Assembly (NCBI RefSeq): GCF_900188315.1
Contig: NZ_LT897781.1
Location: 3,286,001 to 3,350,000 of the forward strand
Direction of reading: 5' to 3'
DNA from: Marinobacter sp. es.042
GTDB taxonomy: Bacteria; Pseudomonadota; Gammaproteobacteria; Pseudomonadales; Oleiphilaceae
Length of the DNA: 64,000 bases
The notes under the pieces were generated by a model. The model did not search any database and was not told the DNA's origin. It saw only the letters and a program-made list of their open reading frames with translations. Shown here piece after piece: positions 19,501 to 27,735 of the stretch (position 1 is its first letter; each line of letters starts with the position of its first letter). The position numbers and the translations under genes were made by a program.

Positions 19501-19812
19501 TCGGTCGCCGGCGTCCGGTACCGGGCCTGGCAGCCATCCCAGTGCATGCACCCGACCATTGGCGTGGATGGGCCTTTGGTGTTTGATATCGTGGACACCT
19601 GGAACGAACGCAGCCTGGGCGGCTGTGAATATCACGTGACCCACCCCGGTGGCCGGAATTTCGAAACTTTGCCGGTGAACTCGTTCGAAGCGGAAGGCCG
19701 CCGCATGGCGCGCTTCTTCCGGATGGGACACAGCTCGGGGCAACAACCCCTGCGGCCGGTTCCGGAGCACCGGGAGTTCCCGTTCACCCTGGATCTGCGA
19801 TATCACAAATAA
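16513..19812 (+). CDS. Large transglutaminase-like / DUF2126 protein
   Basis: 1099 aa. An N-terminal beta domain (about 1-100) of the bacterial transglutaminase N type leads into a transglutaminase/cysteine protease-like core with an intact triad: C180 in GSGSCRDSTW, H229 in DLHAWCEVF and D245 in GLDPTSG. Residues from about 330 onward are the long DUF2126 domain, with LTQGGEPTFV, GRHTGTGGGNHFVLG and HRAEFCIDKLYSP. The start at 16513 is set by family length; a frame continuing upstream to 16129 overlaps the alpha-E gene and is spurious. No signal peptide. Predicted to cleave or transfer peptide amide bonds together with the neighbouring ligases; experimentally undefined. Confidence 0.93.
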   Translation: MSIHVALSHTTHYCYERPITLGPQIVRLRPCPHARTRILSYSLKVEPDGYFLNWQQDPQANYLARLVFPEKTGELKITVDLVAEMAVINPFDFFLEPRAETIPFDYEDWQTAELAPYLQKLPETPEFRKWMATIDRKETPSVDFLVGVNQSLADRVDYLIRMEPGVQTPEETLKKGSGSCRDSTWLLVQTLRHLGLAARFVSGYLIQLKADQKALDGPSGAEEDFTDLHAWCEVFLPGAGWVGLDPTSGLFAGEGHIPLACSPDPSSAAPITGMVEECGVEFEHQMSVQRIWEAPRVTKPYTEAQWQRIVGLGHDVDQRLTELDVRLTQGGEPTFVANHDRDEPEWNTEAMGPTKRKKAIELYHRMRDRYGAGGLVHFGQGKWYPGEPLPRWSLNCYWRKDGEPIWRDERWLADERIEGNASPEDAHRFLSALAKKLGVDEKQLFPGFEDAFYYLWRERRLPVNVDPFDAKLENALERKQLQQIFSRGLDEPVGYVLPLRVSEKGHEWETGPWFLRSQRCYLIPGGSPMGHRLPLDSQPWVEEADYPWIHEQDPFAPRGPLPGSEEIRQWNSGQAGQSSPEREPPAKGKSAPEIVRTALCVEPREGILRIFMPPLEELEPYLALVSAIEKTAAELQQPVLLEGYEPPSDPRLSHFRITPDPGVIEVNVQPVRTWDELVEQTETLYADAYECRLTSEKFMMDGRHTGTGGGNHFVLGSAKAEDSPFLRRPDLLRSLISYWHNHPSLSYLFSGLFIGPSSQAPRIDEARNDHVFEMELAFREMERLCPVGKKVAPWVVDRLLRDLLTDVTGNTHRAEFCIDKLYSPDGPGGRHGLLELRAFEMPPHARMSLTQQLLLRALVARFWEQPYKPSGLVRWGTELHDRFLLPHYVWQDFEDVIDDMKAQGYPLESEWFAPHFEFRFPRIGDYKVKGITLELRSALEPWHVTGEHGAIGGTARYVDSSLERLQVKVRGAAPDRYQITCNQVPLPLQPTGMVGESVAGVRYRAWQPSQCMHPTIGVDGPLVFDIVDTWNERSLGGCEYHVTHPGGRNFETLPVNSFEAEGRRMARFFRMGHSSGQQPLRPVPEHREFPFTLDLRYHK

Positions 19813-19901
19813 GATGCCTGGACGTGTGGTTTGATGCTGGCTCCGGAGAGTAGAAAGCGGCTATGCTTCCAGCTCACTGACTAACGGAGCCTGAATTCAA
19901 G

Positions 19902-22406
19902 GTGGCGAAGCAGCAAGCAGTTACTGACATCCTCCGCCAGTACCATCCGGTGCCGGACCGGTTTGATGAGCTTGGCACCGAGGGTTCCGGGCCCAAGTCG
20001 CACTGGCGGCCGTTGTTGCAGCAGCTGAACCTTGAGTCTGTCGCCGGTCTCAACCTCAGGGCTCAGGCGGTTTCCAATGCCATCGCCGAAGATGGCGTAA
20101 CCTACAACGTCTATGAAGATCCCCGCGGCGATACCCGACCCTGGGAGGTGGATCTGCTGCCGCTGGTGTTGGGCGCCGATGAGTGGCAATGGCTCTCGAA
20201 AGCCGTCGCCCAGCGTGCAGAGCTCCTGGACAGCGTTCTGGCCGATCTTTACGGCGAGCAGTCGCTGTTAAAAGAAGGTCTGATGCCTCCGGCCCTGGTC
20301 TATGGGCAGGCGGGTTTCCAGTGGCCCTGCCAGGGGATTCAGCCTGCCGGGGGCCGGTTCCTGCATCTGTATGCCGTGGATCTGGCGCGCGCACCAGACG
20401 GCGGTTGGTGGGTGATGGCCGACCGTACCCAGGCGCCCTCCGGCGCCGGTTACGCCCTTCAGAACCGGCTGGTGATTTCCCGGGCGTTCCCGGCGCCATT
20501 CCACAACCTGCCGGTAACCAACCTTTCTGAATTCTTCCAGGGTTTCCAGAACAGTCTGGCGGGCATGTCGCCAGCCGGAACCGAGTCACCGCTTTGCGTT
20601 CTGCTGACTCCGGGCCGTTTCAACGAAACCTATTTCGAACATGTGTTCCTGGCCCGTTACCTGGGTTTGCCGCTGGTCGAGGGCCAGGATCTGACCGTGC
20701 GTGATGACACCGTCTACCTGAAAACCCTCCAGGGTCTTCGGCGGGTGCACGCGATCTATCGCCGGCTGGACGATGGCTTCTGTGATCCGCTGGAGCTCCG
20801 CGCCGATTCCGTGCTGGGGATTCCCGGGCTTCTGGGAGCGGTGCGGGCAGGCAAGGTTCTGATGGCAAATGCCCTCGGATCAGGCGTTCTCGAGAGTGCC
20901 GCGTTGTTCGGCTTCCTGCCGGAGATTTCGAAAAAGCTGCTGGGGTCGCCGTTGATCATGCCGTCAGTGGCGTCCTGGTGGTGTGGTGAGAAACCGGCTC
21001 TGGAATATGTCATCGAGCACCTGGATGAGCTGGTCATTAAACCGGCCTTCGCGAGCATGCGAATGGAGCCGGTGTTCGGTTACCAGGTGAAAGGTGCAGA
21101 GCGGGACGCCCTGATCAAGAAGATGCATGCCCATCCCCATGCCTTTGTCGGCCAGGAACTCGTCCATCTTTCCCAGGCGCCGGTCTGGAAGGGGGATCCG
21201 GAGCAGCCGCTGGCCACCCGTTCCATCGGCCTGCGGCTGTTTGCGGCGGCCACGCCTTCCGGCTGGCGGGTCATGCCCGGCGGGCTGACCCGGGTCGCCA
21301 TGGATGCGGGTGTGGAAGTCATCTCCATGCAACGGGGCGGGCTGTCGAAGGACACCTGGGTACAGGCTCGCTACACGGCCCCCTCCAAGTCACTGATCAA
21401 GAAACGGCTGCAGGTGTCTGACCTGCTCGACGGCGAGCGGGACACGCCCTCAAGGGTGGGAGAAAACCTGTTCTGGATGGGCCGGCATTCGGAGCGGGCG
21501 GAGGGAACTGCCCGTTTATTGCGGGCGGCGTTCAACCGCCTGTCGGGCCATGATCAGGCCAGTGAAGAAGCCTTGCTCGGGCTGCAACAGGCAGCCGAGC
21601 AATTCGGGACCCTTCCGGAGCCCGAAGAAGATGCGGTCCCCGAGCCGCTTCCCGAGGCGTTGTTGAGAGCGGTGAGTGACCTGCAATTTCCGGGTTCGAT
21701 CGCGTCGATTCTCCAGGCCCTGTTGTTCAATGCCAGCCAGGTCCGGGACCGTCTGTCTTCCGACAACTGGCACACGCTCAATCGGGTGGGCAAGCCCCTG
21801 AGCCCGGCGCCAACCACGCCGGACCGGTCGATTCGGGCACTGAACCTGGTGTTGCTGGACTGCATCTCCCTGGCGGGCTTTGCGATGGATGACATTACGC
21901 GGGATGCCAGCTGGGTTTTCCTCGTGATCGGCCGGCGCCTGGAGCGACTGGCCAATCTCTGTACGCTGATTTGCGTGCCCCTGTTCAGCGACCGGTTCAG
22001 CCGCCATGCCATGCTAGAATGGTTGCTGGAAGTGGCCAACTCGGAAGTCACCTACCGCACCCGGTACCGTCGGACACCAGAGCTTCTGGGGGTACTCCAT
22101 ACCCTGGTGATAGACGCAAGCAATCCTCATTCGGTGATGTTCCAGCTGCGCCAGCTGCAGAAGGACCTGCCGGAGATGGGGCGTAAAACCGGCCAGCTGT
22201 TTCCGCCGGATCTGAACGAATCGCTGCAGCGGCTGCGAGCGCTTGATTTGCATCCGTTTGAGCGTAAGCGCCCGGATAAAGCCTGTGAAGCCCTGGCGGA
22301 GCTATTGTGTGACATCCGGTCGGAGGCCTATCGTGTCTCTGATGAAATCCAGCGGCAGTGTTTTATTCACACCCGGTATTCCGACCGGTCTGTGAACCCG
22401 GATTGA
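19902..22406 (+). CDS. ATP-grasp / alpha-E fusion protein
   Basis: 834 aa. Residues about 1-490 are a circularly permuted ATP-grasp domain parallel to the gene at 14077 (FNETYFEHVFLARYLG, RADSVLGIPGLLGAVRAGK). Residues about 510-834 are an alpha-E domain (PSRVGENLFWMGRHSERAEGTARLLRAA). The Gly-rich nucleotide loop is altered: KPAFASMRMEPVFGYQ replaces the KPANESGGYGM seen in the stand-alone ligase, so activity or nucleotide handling may differ. Start is GTG at 19902 with GGAG about 12 bases upstream; this start is moderately certain. The gene stands 89 bases after the DUF2126 gene and 10 bases before the second transglutaminase-like gene. Confidence 0.9.
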   Translation: MAKQQAVTDILRQYHPVPDRFDELGTEGSGPKSHWRPLLQQLNLESVAGLNLRAQAVSNAIAEDGVTYNVYEDPRGDTRPWEVDLLPLVLGADEWQWLSKAVAQRAELLDSVLADLYGEQSLLKEGLMPPALVYGQAGFQWPCQGIQPAGGRFLHLYAVDLARAPDGGWWVMADRTQAPSGAGYALQNRLVISRAFPAPFHNLPVTNLSEFFQGFQNSLAGMSPAGTESPLCVLLTPGRFNETYFEHVFLARYLGLPLVEGQDLTVRDDTVYLKTLQGLRRVHAIYRRLDDGFCDPLELRADSVLGIPGLLGAVRAGKVLMANALGSGVLESAALFGFLPEISKKLLGSPLIMPSVASWWCGEKPALEYVIEHLDELVIKPAFASMRMEPVFGYQVKGAERDALIKKMHAHPHAFVGQELVHLSQAPVWKGDPEQPLATRSIGLRLFAAATPSGWRVMPGGLTRVAMDAGVEVISMQRGGLSKDTWVQARYTAPSKSLIKKRLQVSDLLDGERDTPSRVGENLFWMGRHSERAEGTARLLRAAFNRLSGHDQASEEALLGLQQAAEQFGTLPEPEEDAVPEPLPEALLRAVSDLQFPGSIASILQALLFNASQVRDRLSSDNWHTLNRVGKPLSPAPTTPDRSIRALNLVLLDCISLAGFAMDDITRDASWVFLVIGRRLERLANLCTLICVPLFSDRFSRHAMLEWLLEVANSEVTYRTRYRRTPELLGVLHTLVIDASNPHSVMFQLRQLQKDLPEMGRKTGQLFPPDLNESLQRLRALDLHPFERKRPDKACEALAELLCDIRSEAYRVSDEIQRQCFIHTRYSDRSVNPD

Positions 22407-22416
22407 GGCGTCTGTC

Positions 22417-23370
22417 ATGACATTTGTCCGTTACCATGTGCGTCATGATACCCTCTACCAGTATGATCAGGTGGTGGGGGAGTCCCACCATTTGTTGAGG
22501 CTCACGCCGCGGGCGTTGCCCTGGCAGCGGAATCTTGAGCATCACCTGGCGATCTCACCGGAACCCTCTGCAAGGCGTTCCTTCCTGGACTGCTTTGGCA
22601 ACCGGATTACCAAGATTCATTTCACCGCCGACCACGAGTACCTGGAGATCATCAGCGAATTCTGGGTGGAGCTTCGTGAACGTCCGAAGCCCTCGGCAGC
22701 CGCTGCAAAAGTACCCTGGGAAACCGTGCGTGACAGCCTGCGGTACCGCGCCGACAGGAAGTTCCCGCCGGACCATCTTCAGGCCACGGCGTTCCGGTTT
22801 GTCTCCACCAATGTGCCCATTGATTCCCAGTACGCCGCCTATGCCCGGGAGGCGTTCCTTCCGGGGCGGCCGCTGGTGGAGGCGGCCGATGCCCTGATGC
22901 GGATGATTCATCGCGATTTCAGCTTCGATGCAACGGCGACGGAAACCTTCACCCCGGTCGAGCAGGCGTTCAAGGCCCGTCGCGGGGTCTGCCAGGATTT
23001 CTCCCATATCATGATTGCCTGCCTGCGCTCGGTGGGCCTGGCCGCGCGTTACATGAGCGGGTATATCCTGACCCATCCGCCCGAGGGCAAGGAGCGACTC
23101 GTCGGTGCAGATGCCACCCATGCGTGGGTGGCCGTCTTTGTGCCGGATTTTGGTTGGCTGGAACTGGATCCTACGAATGCCCTGAGGCCGGATCTGGAAC
23201 ACATTACCCTCGGCTGGGGCAGGGACTTTTCCGATATCACACCGATGCGGGGTGTCCTGCTGGGCGGTGGTGGACATGAACCGGAGATTGCCGTGACCGT
23301 GGTGCCCGAGGAGGAGTTCGCCTCCCTGTACGGCGACGGCGAAACCTATCTGGAAGAACTGTCGACTTAA
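22417..23370 (+). CDS. Transglutaminase-like cysteine peptidase family protein
   Basis: 317 aa. The N-terminal beta domain starts VRYHVRHDTLYQYDQVVGESHHLLRLTPR (about 1-90). The core has a complete triad: C192 in RRGVCQDFSH, H235 in ATHAWVAVF and D251 in LELDPTNA. No signal peptide. It is the last of the six-gene cluster, ten bases after the ATP-grasp/alpha-E fusion, so it forms a second ligase plus transglutaminase-like pair beside the first. The family includes hydrolases as well as transferases; a peptidase or amidase role is as likely as cross-linking. Confidence 0.92.
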   Translation: MTFVRYHVRHDTLYQYDQVVGESHHLLRLTPRALPWQRNLEHHLAISPEPSARRSFLDCFGNRITKIHFTADHEYLEIISEFWVELRERPKPSAAAAKVPWETVRDSLRYRADRKFPPDHLQATAFRFVSTNVPIDSQYAAYAREAFLPGRPLVEAADALMRMIHRDFSFDATATETFTPVEQAFKARRGVCQDFSHIMIACLRSVGLAARYMSGYILTHPPEGKERLVGADATHAWVAVFVPDFGWLELDPTNALRPDLEHITLGWGRDFSDITPMRGVLLGGGGHEPEIAVTVVPEEEFASLYGDGETYLEELST

Positions 23371-23485
23371 CCGAATCCACCCGTCCGGCTATGGTTAAGC
23401 TTATCCATACGTTCACTTCCTTACGGCAGAGTGCACAGTAGCAAGCTATGCTTGCGGGCTTTCGATGGCACCTGGACGACACGGA

Positions 23486-24109
23486 ATGATTGAAACGTTT
23501 TTCTCGACTTACATCAGCAGCACCATTCGCTTCCTGTTCCTGCTGGCACCGTTTTTCGTGGTGACCATGTTCCTGGCGTTGACCCGGGGCCTGCCGGCAA
23601 CCGAGAAGACGTCGATTATCCGCCGAGCCTGCGTTTCGGCCTTTATGATGGGCGTGATTCTGTTCTTTGCCGGCCCGCTGCTGTTCAGCGCAATTGGCAT
23701 TACCCTCAATTCGTTCCGGATCGGTGCCGGTAGCCTGCTGTTCCTGACCGCCATCAGCCTTGTGACCAGTGGTACCCGAAATCACGCCACCGGATTGCCC
23801 GATGAGGATCGCGATGACATTGCCGTTGTGCCGTTGGCCATTCCGGTGATGATTGGGCCGGCCACGATTGGTGCGATCATGGTGTATGGCGCCGAGCTTA
23901 ACCGGGTATCCGAAGTGGCAGGCGGGCTTCTCGGGCTGGTATCGAGCCTGTTGATCCTCGCGGTGCTGCTGCACCTGTCGGGCTACCTGGAGAAGGTGCT
24001 GGGCAAGACCGGCCTGAACATCATGTCCAAGATCAGTGGTCTGATCCTCTCGGCCATGGCGGCTGAAATCGTGCTTACAGGTATTGCGGGGTTTATTGCT
24101 TCTACCTAG
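23486..24109 (+). CDS. MarC family integral membrane protein
   Basis: 207-aa inner membrane protein with about six hydrophobic helices and the family segment VVPLAIPVMIGPATIGAIMV. The start at 23486 (MIETFFSTYISSTIRFLFLL) fits the family; an in-frame ATG at 23465 adds seven residues. The ribosome site is poor for both. MarC proteins (UPF0056) are of unknown function; the old link to multiple antibiotic resistance was not upheld. It is 115 bases downstream of the transglutaminase-like gene and may or may not share its transcript. Confidence 0.88.
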   Translation: MIETFFSTYISSTIRFLFLLAPFFVVTMFLALTRGLPATEKTSIIRRACVSAFMMGVILFFAGPLLFSAIGITLNSFRIGAGSLLFLTAISLVTSGTRNHATGLPDEDRDDIAVVPLAIPVMIGPATIGAIMVYGAELNRVSEVAGGLLGLVSSLLILAVLLHLSGYLEKVLGKTGLNIMSKISGLILSAMAAEIVLTGIAGFIAST

Positions 24110-24138
24110 GGTGCTGAGAGTTCGTCTTATTATCAGAT

Positions 24139-24948
24139 TCACCGGGTGGATTCGGGGGTCGGAACTTCTTCTTGAAAATTCAGCGAGGCTTTTGGGCGGA
24201 TATCAAAGTAGTCGTCGTACCGCCCGTTGCTTCTGAATTTGGCAAGTTGCCGATTAAAAGCTTCGACCAGGCGTTGCGTTGCAGGCTCATTTTTAGGGAA
24301 TAACAGGAAACTTTCGTTCTCGAGAATAGGCTTCGGGTGGTGGGTTACCTTCTGAGCTTCCGTTGGGCCGATTTCCCGGTTCAGGATGTAATATCCCACG
24401 TTGATCTCTTCCGGAAAAACATCGATACGACCAAATAACAGCTTTCTAAAATTCAGAACAGTTGAAGCCGCCTGATCGACGGAGAGCAGCTTGTTGTCCA
24501 CGGCGGTATCGAAGTCAGGCCCATAGCTGTAACCGATACTTGTGCCAATCCTCAGGTCCGATAAGTCAGAAAGGTTTTTCCACTCAAGTGGTTCATCCTC
24601 CAAATAAAACAGCACAAATCGCTCCTTCATCACCGGGTCGCTGTAGGTGAAATCCTGCTCTCTTTCCGGAGCATACATCCAGATAGCGGTGGCGTGATGA
24701 TTACCTAAGGCTGCTTCGCGATAAGCGCGTTGCCACGGCCGGAAATGGAAGGTTACCGTATAGCCCTCTTCGGCAAATATGTCTCTGACCAGGCGGGCGA
24801 CGGATCCTTGGCCCGCTTCCTCTTCAATAAAGAATGGTGGCCAGTCGCCGACACTGATATCGAGGTGCTTTCCGGGATCAGCTTGAGCGCAACACGCCCA
24901 GAACATCCCGACAGCCCCAATCACCGTGATAAACTTTCGAGTCTTCAT
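24139..24948 (-). CDS. Periplasmic amino-acid-type solute-binding protein, orphan
   Basis: 269 aa with signal peptide ending at about CAQA, then LDISVGDWPPFF...GSVARLVRDIFAEEGYTVTFHFRPWQRAYREAALG, the usual opening of the SBP_bac_3 fold (two alpha/beta lobes). It shows TAIWMYAPEREQDFTYSDPVMKERFVLFY and ends with LAKFRSNGRYDDYF. No permease or ATPase is adjacent, and there is no fused signalling domain. Orphans of this type are common in Marinobacter/Pseudomonas relatives and may feed sensor proteins. The ligand is unknown. It converges on marC with a 29-base gap. Confidence 0.82.
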   Translation of the reverse strand: MKTRKFITVIGAVGMFWACCAQADPGKHLDISVGDWPPFFIEEEAGQGSVARLVRDIFAEEGYTVTFHFRPWQRAYREAALGNHHATAIWMYAPEREQDFTYSDPVMKERFVLFYLEDEPLEWKNLSDLSDLRIGTSIGYSYGPDFDTAVDNKLLSVDQAASTVLNFRKLLFGRIDVFPEEINVGYYILNREIGPTEAQKVTHHPKPILENESFLLFPKNEPATQRLVEAFNRQLAKFRSNGRYDDYFDIRPKASLNFQEEVPTPESTR

Positions 24949-25197
24949 AAGCCGAGTCTAATTTCTGACCGCTGGCCAGTTAGTGTACGTGTCGAGTAAG
25001 CCTGCCAAATCGAAAGCCCAGTTCGAGCTGCTGCGCCAGCTATCAGCATGCGCGAGTTAAAGGCAGTCTGGTGCGAAACGGCGGCTCACATAACTGCATG
25101 GATCGTTCGTCGATCCGTTAAGTTCAATAATAAGAGGATTCCTTGATGAGAGACACTAGTATCTCGCGAGGGGTATGTTTTCTCTTTAGGATGCCTG
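24949..25197. other. Intergenic gap with one small hairpin
   Basis: 249 bases between the divergent binding-protein and ChaC-like genes. The only structure seen is GGATCG-TTCGT-CGATCC at 25100-25116. The gap must hold both promoters; no operator was recognised. Confidence 0.3.
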
Positions 25198-25764
25198 ATG
25201 TCTGCAAATACCATTGAGCACAATCGCAAAAAGCACGATTTCTCGGGCGTGGAGTCGGTCTGGCTGTTTGGTTACGGCTCTTTGATTTACAAGGTCGACT
25301 TCCCCTTTCTTGAGCAACGCCCTGCCTCGATTCGAGGGTGGGAGCGTCGGTTCTGGCAGGGTTCCCACGATCATCGGGGCACACCGGAGGCCCCCGGCCG
25401 CGTGGTTACCCTGGTAGAAAAGCCGAATGCTGTCTGCAAGGGCATGGCCTTTCGGGTATCGCCCAAGGTGTTCGAGCACCTGGATGTCCGTGAAAAGAAC
25501 GGCTATCTGCGCCTGAGCATCACGCTCAGTTTCGATGATGGCAGCCATGCCGAGGGCCTGGTTTACATTGCCACCGAAGACAACGAAGCCTTCCTGGGCC
25601 ACGCGCCGGATGCAGATATTGCCCGCCAGATTGCTTCTGCCTCAGGCCCCAGTGGCCCGAATGCCGATTATCTCTTGCGCCTTGCAGAGTCCCTGAGGGC
25701 AATGGGTGCCGATTGCCCGCACACCTTTGCCATCGAATCCCACCTGCGTGATGAGTTGAGCTAA
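25198..25764 (+). CDS. ChaC-like gamma-glutamylcyclotransferase
   Basis: 188-aa cytoplasmic enzyme that would release 5-oxoproline from gamma-glutamyl compounds, in ChaC from glutathione. FGYGSLI (24-30) is the substrate-binding loop, GRVVTLVE follows, and E99 in LDVREKNGY is the expected catalytic acid. AGGA lies a few bases before the ATG at 25198. It is monocistronic, followed 75 bases later by the phosphoethanolamine transferase gene. Substrate specificity (glutathione versus other gamma-glutamyl amines) cannot be told from sequence alone. Confidence 0.88.
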   Translation: MSANTIEHNRKKHDFSGVESVWLFGYGSLIYKVDFPFLEQRPASIRGWERRFWQGSHDHRGTPEAPGRVVTLVEKPNAVCKGMAFRVSPKVFEHLDVREKNGYLRLSITLSFDDGSHAEGLVYIATEDNEAFLGHAPDADIARQIASASGPSGPNADYLLRLAESLRAMGADCPHTFAIESHLRDELS

Positions 25765-25839
25765 GTCCGTTTAAGTTTGCTTTAAGGTTCGGGGAGCACA
25801 CTCACCAGACCTTGAATCACACTTATCCCGGAAAATCCC

Positions 25840-27528
25840 ATGGGCTTGTCCTCAAAACCCACTCTTCACGCGCAGCCGTTTGTGCATAGCGGAACCGGTC
25901 GGTTTCAATGGCCTGCAATCAAACCGCATTGGCTGGTGTTGATCAGCGCCCTTGCCCTGACCGCTCTGTATAACGTTCCTTTCTACACCGCCATTGATCG
26001 ATACGTCGGCTTTGATCAGCCGATGCTGATGTTCAAACTCGCGTTTTTGCTGCTGCTGGTCAACCATCTCCTGATCAGCCTGTTTTCGGCACGATTTATC
26101 CTGAAGCCGGTACTGGTGTTTCTGTTTTTGAGTGCAGCGCTCAGTGGGTATTTCATGAACGCGTATGGCGTGCTGATCGACAAGCACATGCTGCAGAACG
26201 TGTTCGAAACCGATGTGCAGGAGGCTCGCGGCCTGCTGAGCCTCGGACTGCTTGTGCACATGGCGCTCTTTTTTGTGATTCCGGTTGTGCTGCTCTTTCT
26301 GGCACGCGTGAGCTGGCCTGCGGGCCTGAAAAGGATCACCCATTGGCTGGCCCCGATCATTGTTGATATCGCTCTGATTCTGGTACTGGCGTTGACCAGC
26401 TATCAGGAGATGGCTTCAACGTTCCGTAATCACCGCGACATCAAGGATCTTGTGGTGCCGGTGAACAGTGTTGCTGCCCTGGCATCGCTGGGTAGCAAGG
26501 TGGCTGCGGCGCAGTTTCCCCAGGAATACCAGCAGGTGGGGCTGGATGCGACGGTTTCTCTCCCGGTTTCCGATCGCAGCAGACCCAATCTGGTGGTTTT
26601 CGTTCTTGGTGAAACTGCGCGCGCAGACCATTTTGGTCTGAATGGCTATCAGCGCGATACCACCCCGGAGCTCAGTAAACTGGCCCGGCAATCGGGCGGA
26701 ACACTGGTCAATTTTCCCCGGGTATCCTCCTGCGGGACCGCAACGGCCTTGTCGGTGCCCTGTATGTTCTCGTGGCTGGGCAGATCGGATTACGATGAAG
26801 CCGTGGCCAAGAACAGTGATAACTTCCTGGATGTCATGACCCGCGCCGGCATTGTCAGTACCTGGCTGGATAATAACTCTGGCTGCAAGGGCATGTGTGA
26901 CCGGATTCCGACCGTTCGTCCGGAGGATACCGACCTCTGCCAGGGCGAGTACTGTGATGATCTGGTACTGCTGAAGGGTGCCCATCAGCAGCTCGATGCC
27001 GCAGACAACCATGACCATTTCATGGTGCTGCATCAGCTTGGCAGTCACGGTCCCGAGTACTACAAGCGCAGCAAACCGGACCAGAAAAAGTTCCTGCCCG
27101 AGTGTCAGAGCAATGAACTGCAGAGCTGTGACCAGCAGGCCATCATCAACGCCTACGATGACAGTATTCTGGTAACCGATCGCTTGCTTGGGGAAACCGT
27201 GCGCATGCTGAAATCCATGCAGGCGGATTACAACACGGCCCTCGTGTATGTCTCTGACCATGGCGAGTCACTGGGCGAGGGTGGCATCTACCTGCACGGT
27301 ATTCCCTACATGCTGGCGCCGGAGGCCCAGACCCATGTGCCCATGGTTGTGTGGTTGTCAGACGGTTTCCGGATGGATAACCGGATTGATGCCGAGTGCG
27401 TCAACCGGATCGCATCGCAACCGTTGAGCCACGACAACCTGTTCTCCTCCATGCTGGGACTGATGAATGTGAAGACCGGGGCGATCAAGCCATCGCTCAA
27501 TATTTTCGAGGACTGCAGAACCACCTGA
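25840..27528 (+). CDS. eptA: Lipid A phosphoethanolamine transferase, EptA/MCR-like
   Basis: 562-aa inner membrane enzyme that transfers phosphoethanolamine from phosphatidylethanolamine to lipid A. About five hydrophobic helices lie in residues 25-190, then the periplasmic alkaline-phosphatase-like domain: LGETARADHFGLNGY (metal ligand Glu), the nucleophile Thr in VSSCGTATALSVPC, and YVSDHGESLGEGGIYLHG (Asp/His metal ligands). Paired Cys typical of the family are present. No two-component genes are adjacent. Members of this family can lower sensitivity to cationic peptides. As in other chromosomal EptA genes, the role is probably envelope remodelling; assignment to EptA rather than EptB/OpgE types is on overall resemblance. 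Confidence 0.9.
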   Translation: MGLSSKPTLHAQPFVHSGTGRFQWPAIKPHWLVLISALALTALYNVPFYTAIDRYVGFDQPMLMFKLAFLLLLVNHLLISLFSARFILKPVLVFLFLSAALSGYFMNAYGVLIDKHMLQNVFETDVQEARGLLSLGLLVHMALFFVIPVVLLFLARVSWPAGLKRITHWLAPIIVDIALILVLALTSYQEMASTFRNHRDIKDLVVPVNSVAALASLGSKVAAAQFPQEYQQVGLDATVSLPVSDRSRPNLVVFVLGETARADHFGLNGYQRDTTPELSKLARQSGGTLVNFPRVSSCGTATALSVPCMFSWLGRSDYDEAVAKNSDNFLDVMTRAGIVSTWLDNNSGCKGMCDRIPTVRPEDTDLCQGEYCDDLVLLKGAHQQLDAADNHDHFMVLHQLGSHGPEYYKRSKPDQKKFLPECQSNELQSCDQQAIINAYDDSILVTDRLLGETVRMLKSMQADYNTALVYVSDHGESLGEGGIYLHGIPYMLAPEAQTHVPMVVWLSDGFRMDNRIDAECVNRIASQPLSHDNLFSSMLGLMNVKTGAIKPSLNIFEDCRTT

Positions 27529-27677
27529 GGCGCCGAACGTTTTCTTCACCTTCTGACAAAAAATACGACACTACCGGCCACTCAAACGTCAAGCTGACGG
27601 GGCCTTGCGTAAAGATCCTGCAAAGCCGGCCCCAAGGCACTGACATTCGCTCCCGCTTCGATAATCTGGGTTCAGAG

Positions 27678-27701
27678 GCATCCGGCACGGGGTCCGGATG
27701 C
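27678..27701 (+). other. Hairpin in leader of His-rich protein gene
   Basis: GCATCCGG-N8-CCGGATGC, a perfect 8-bp stem, about 35 bases before the start at 27736; CAGAG and CTCTG flank it at 27673 and 27711. It has no U-tract, so it is a leader structure or weak terminator for eptA. A longer imperfect inverted repeat (GGGGCC...GGCCCC, 27599-27633) lies just before. Confidence 0.3.
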
Positions 27702-27735
27702 GAGATCTGTCTCTGAGCAGAACGGGAGAATCATC

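Noticed and set aside
24991..25061. Short GTG-initiated peptide (SSKPAKSKAQFELLRQLSACAS) between genes
   Set aside because: Only 23 residues, no ribosome site and no recognised parent gene; could be a remnant, but not supportable.
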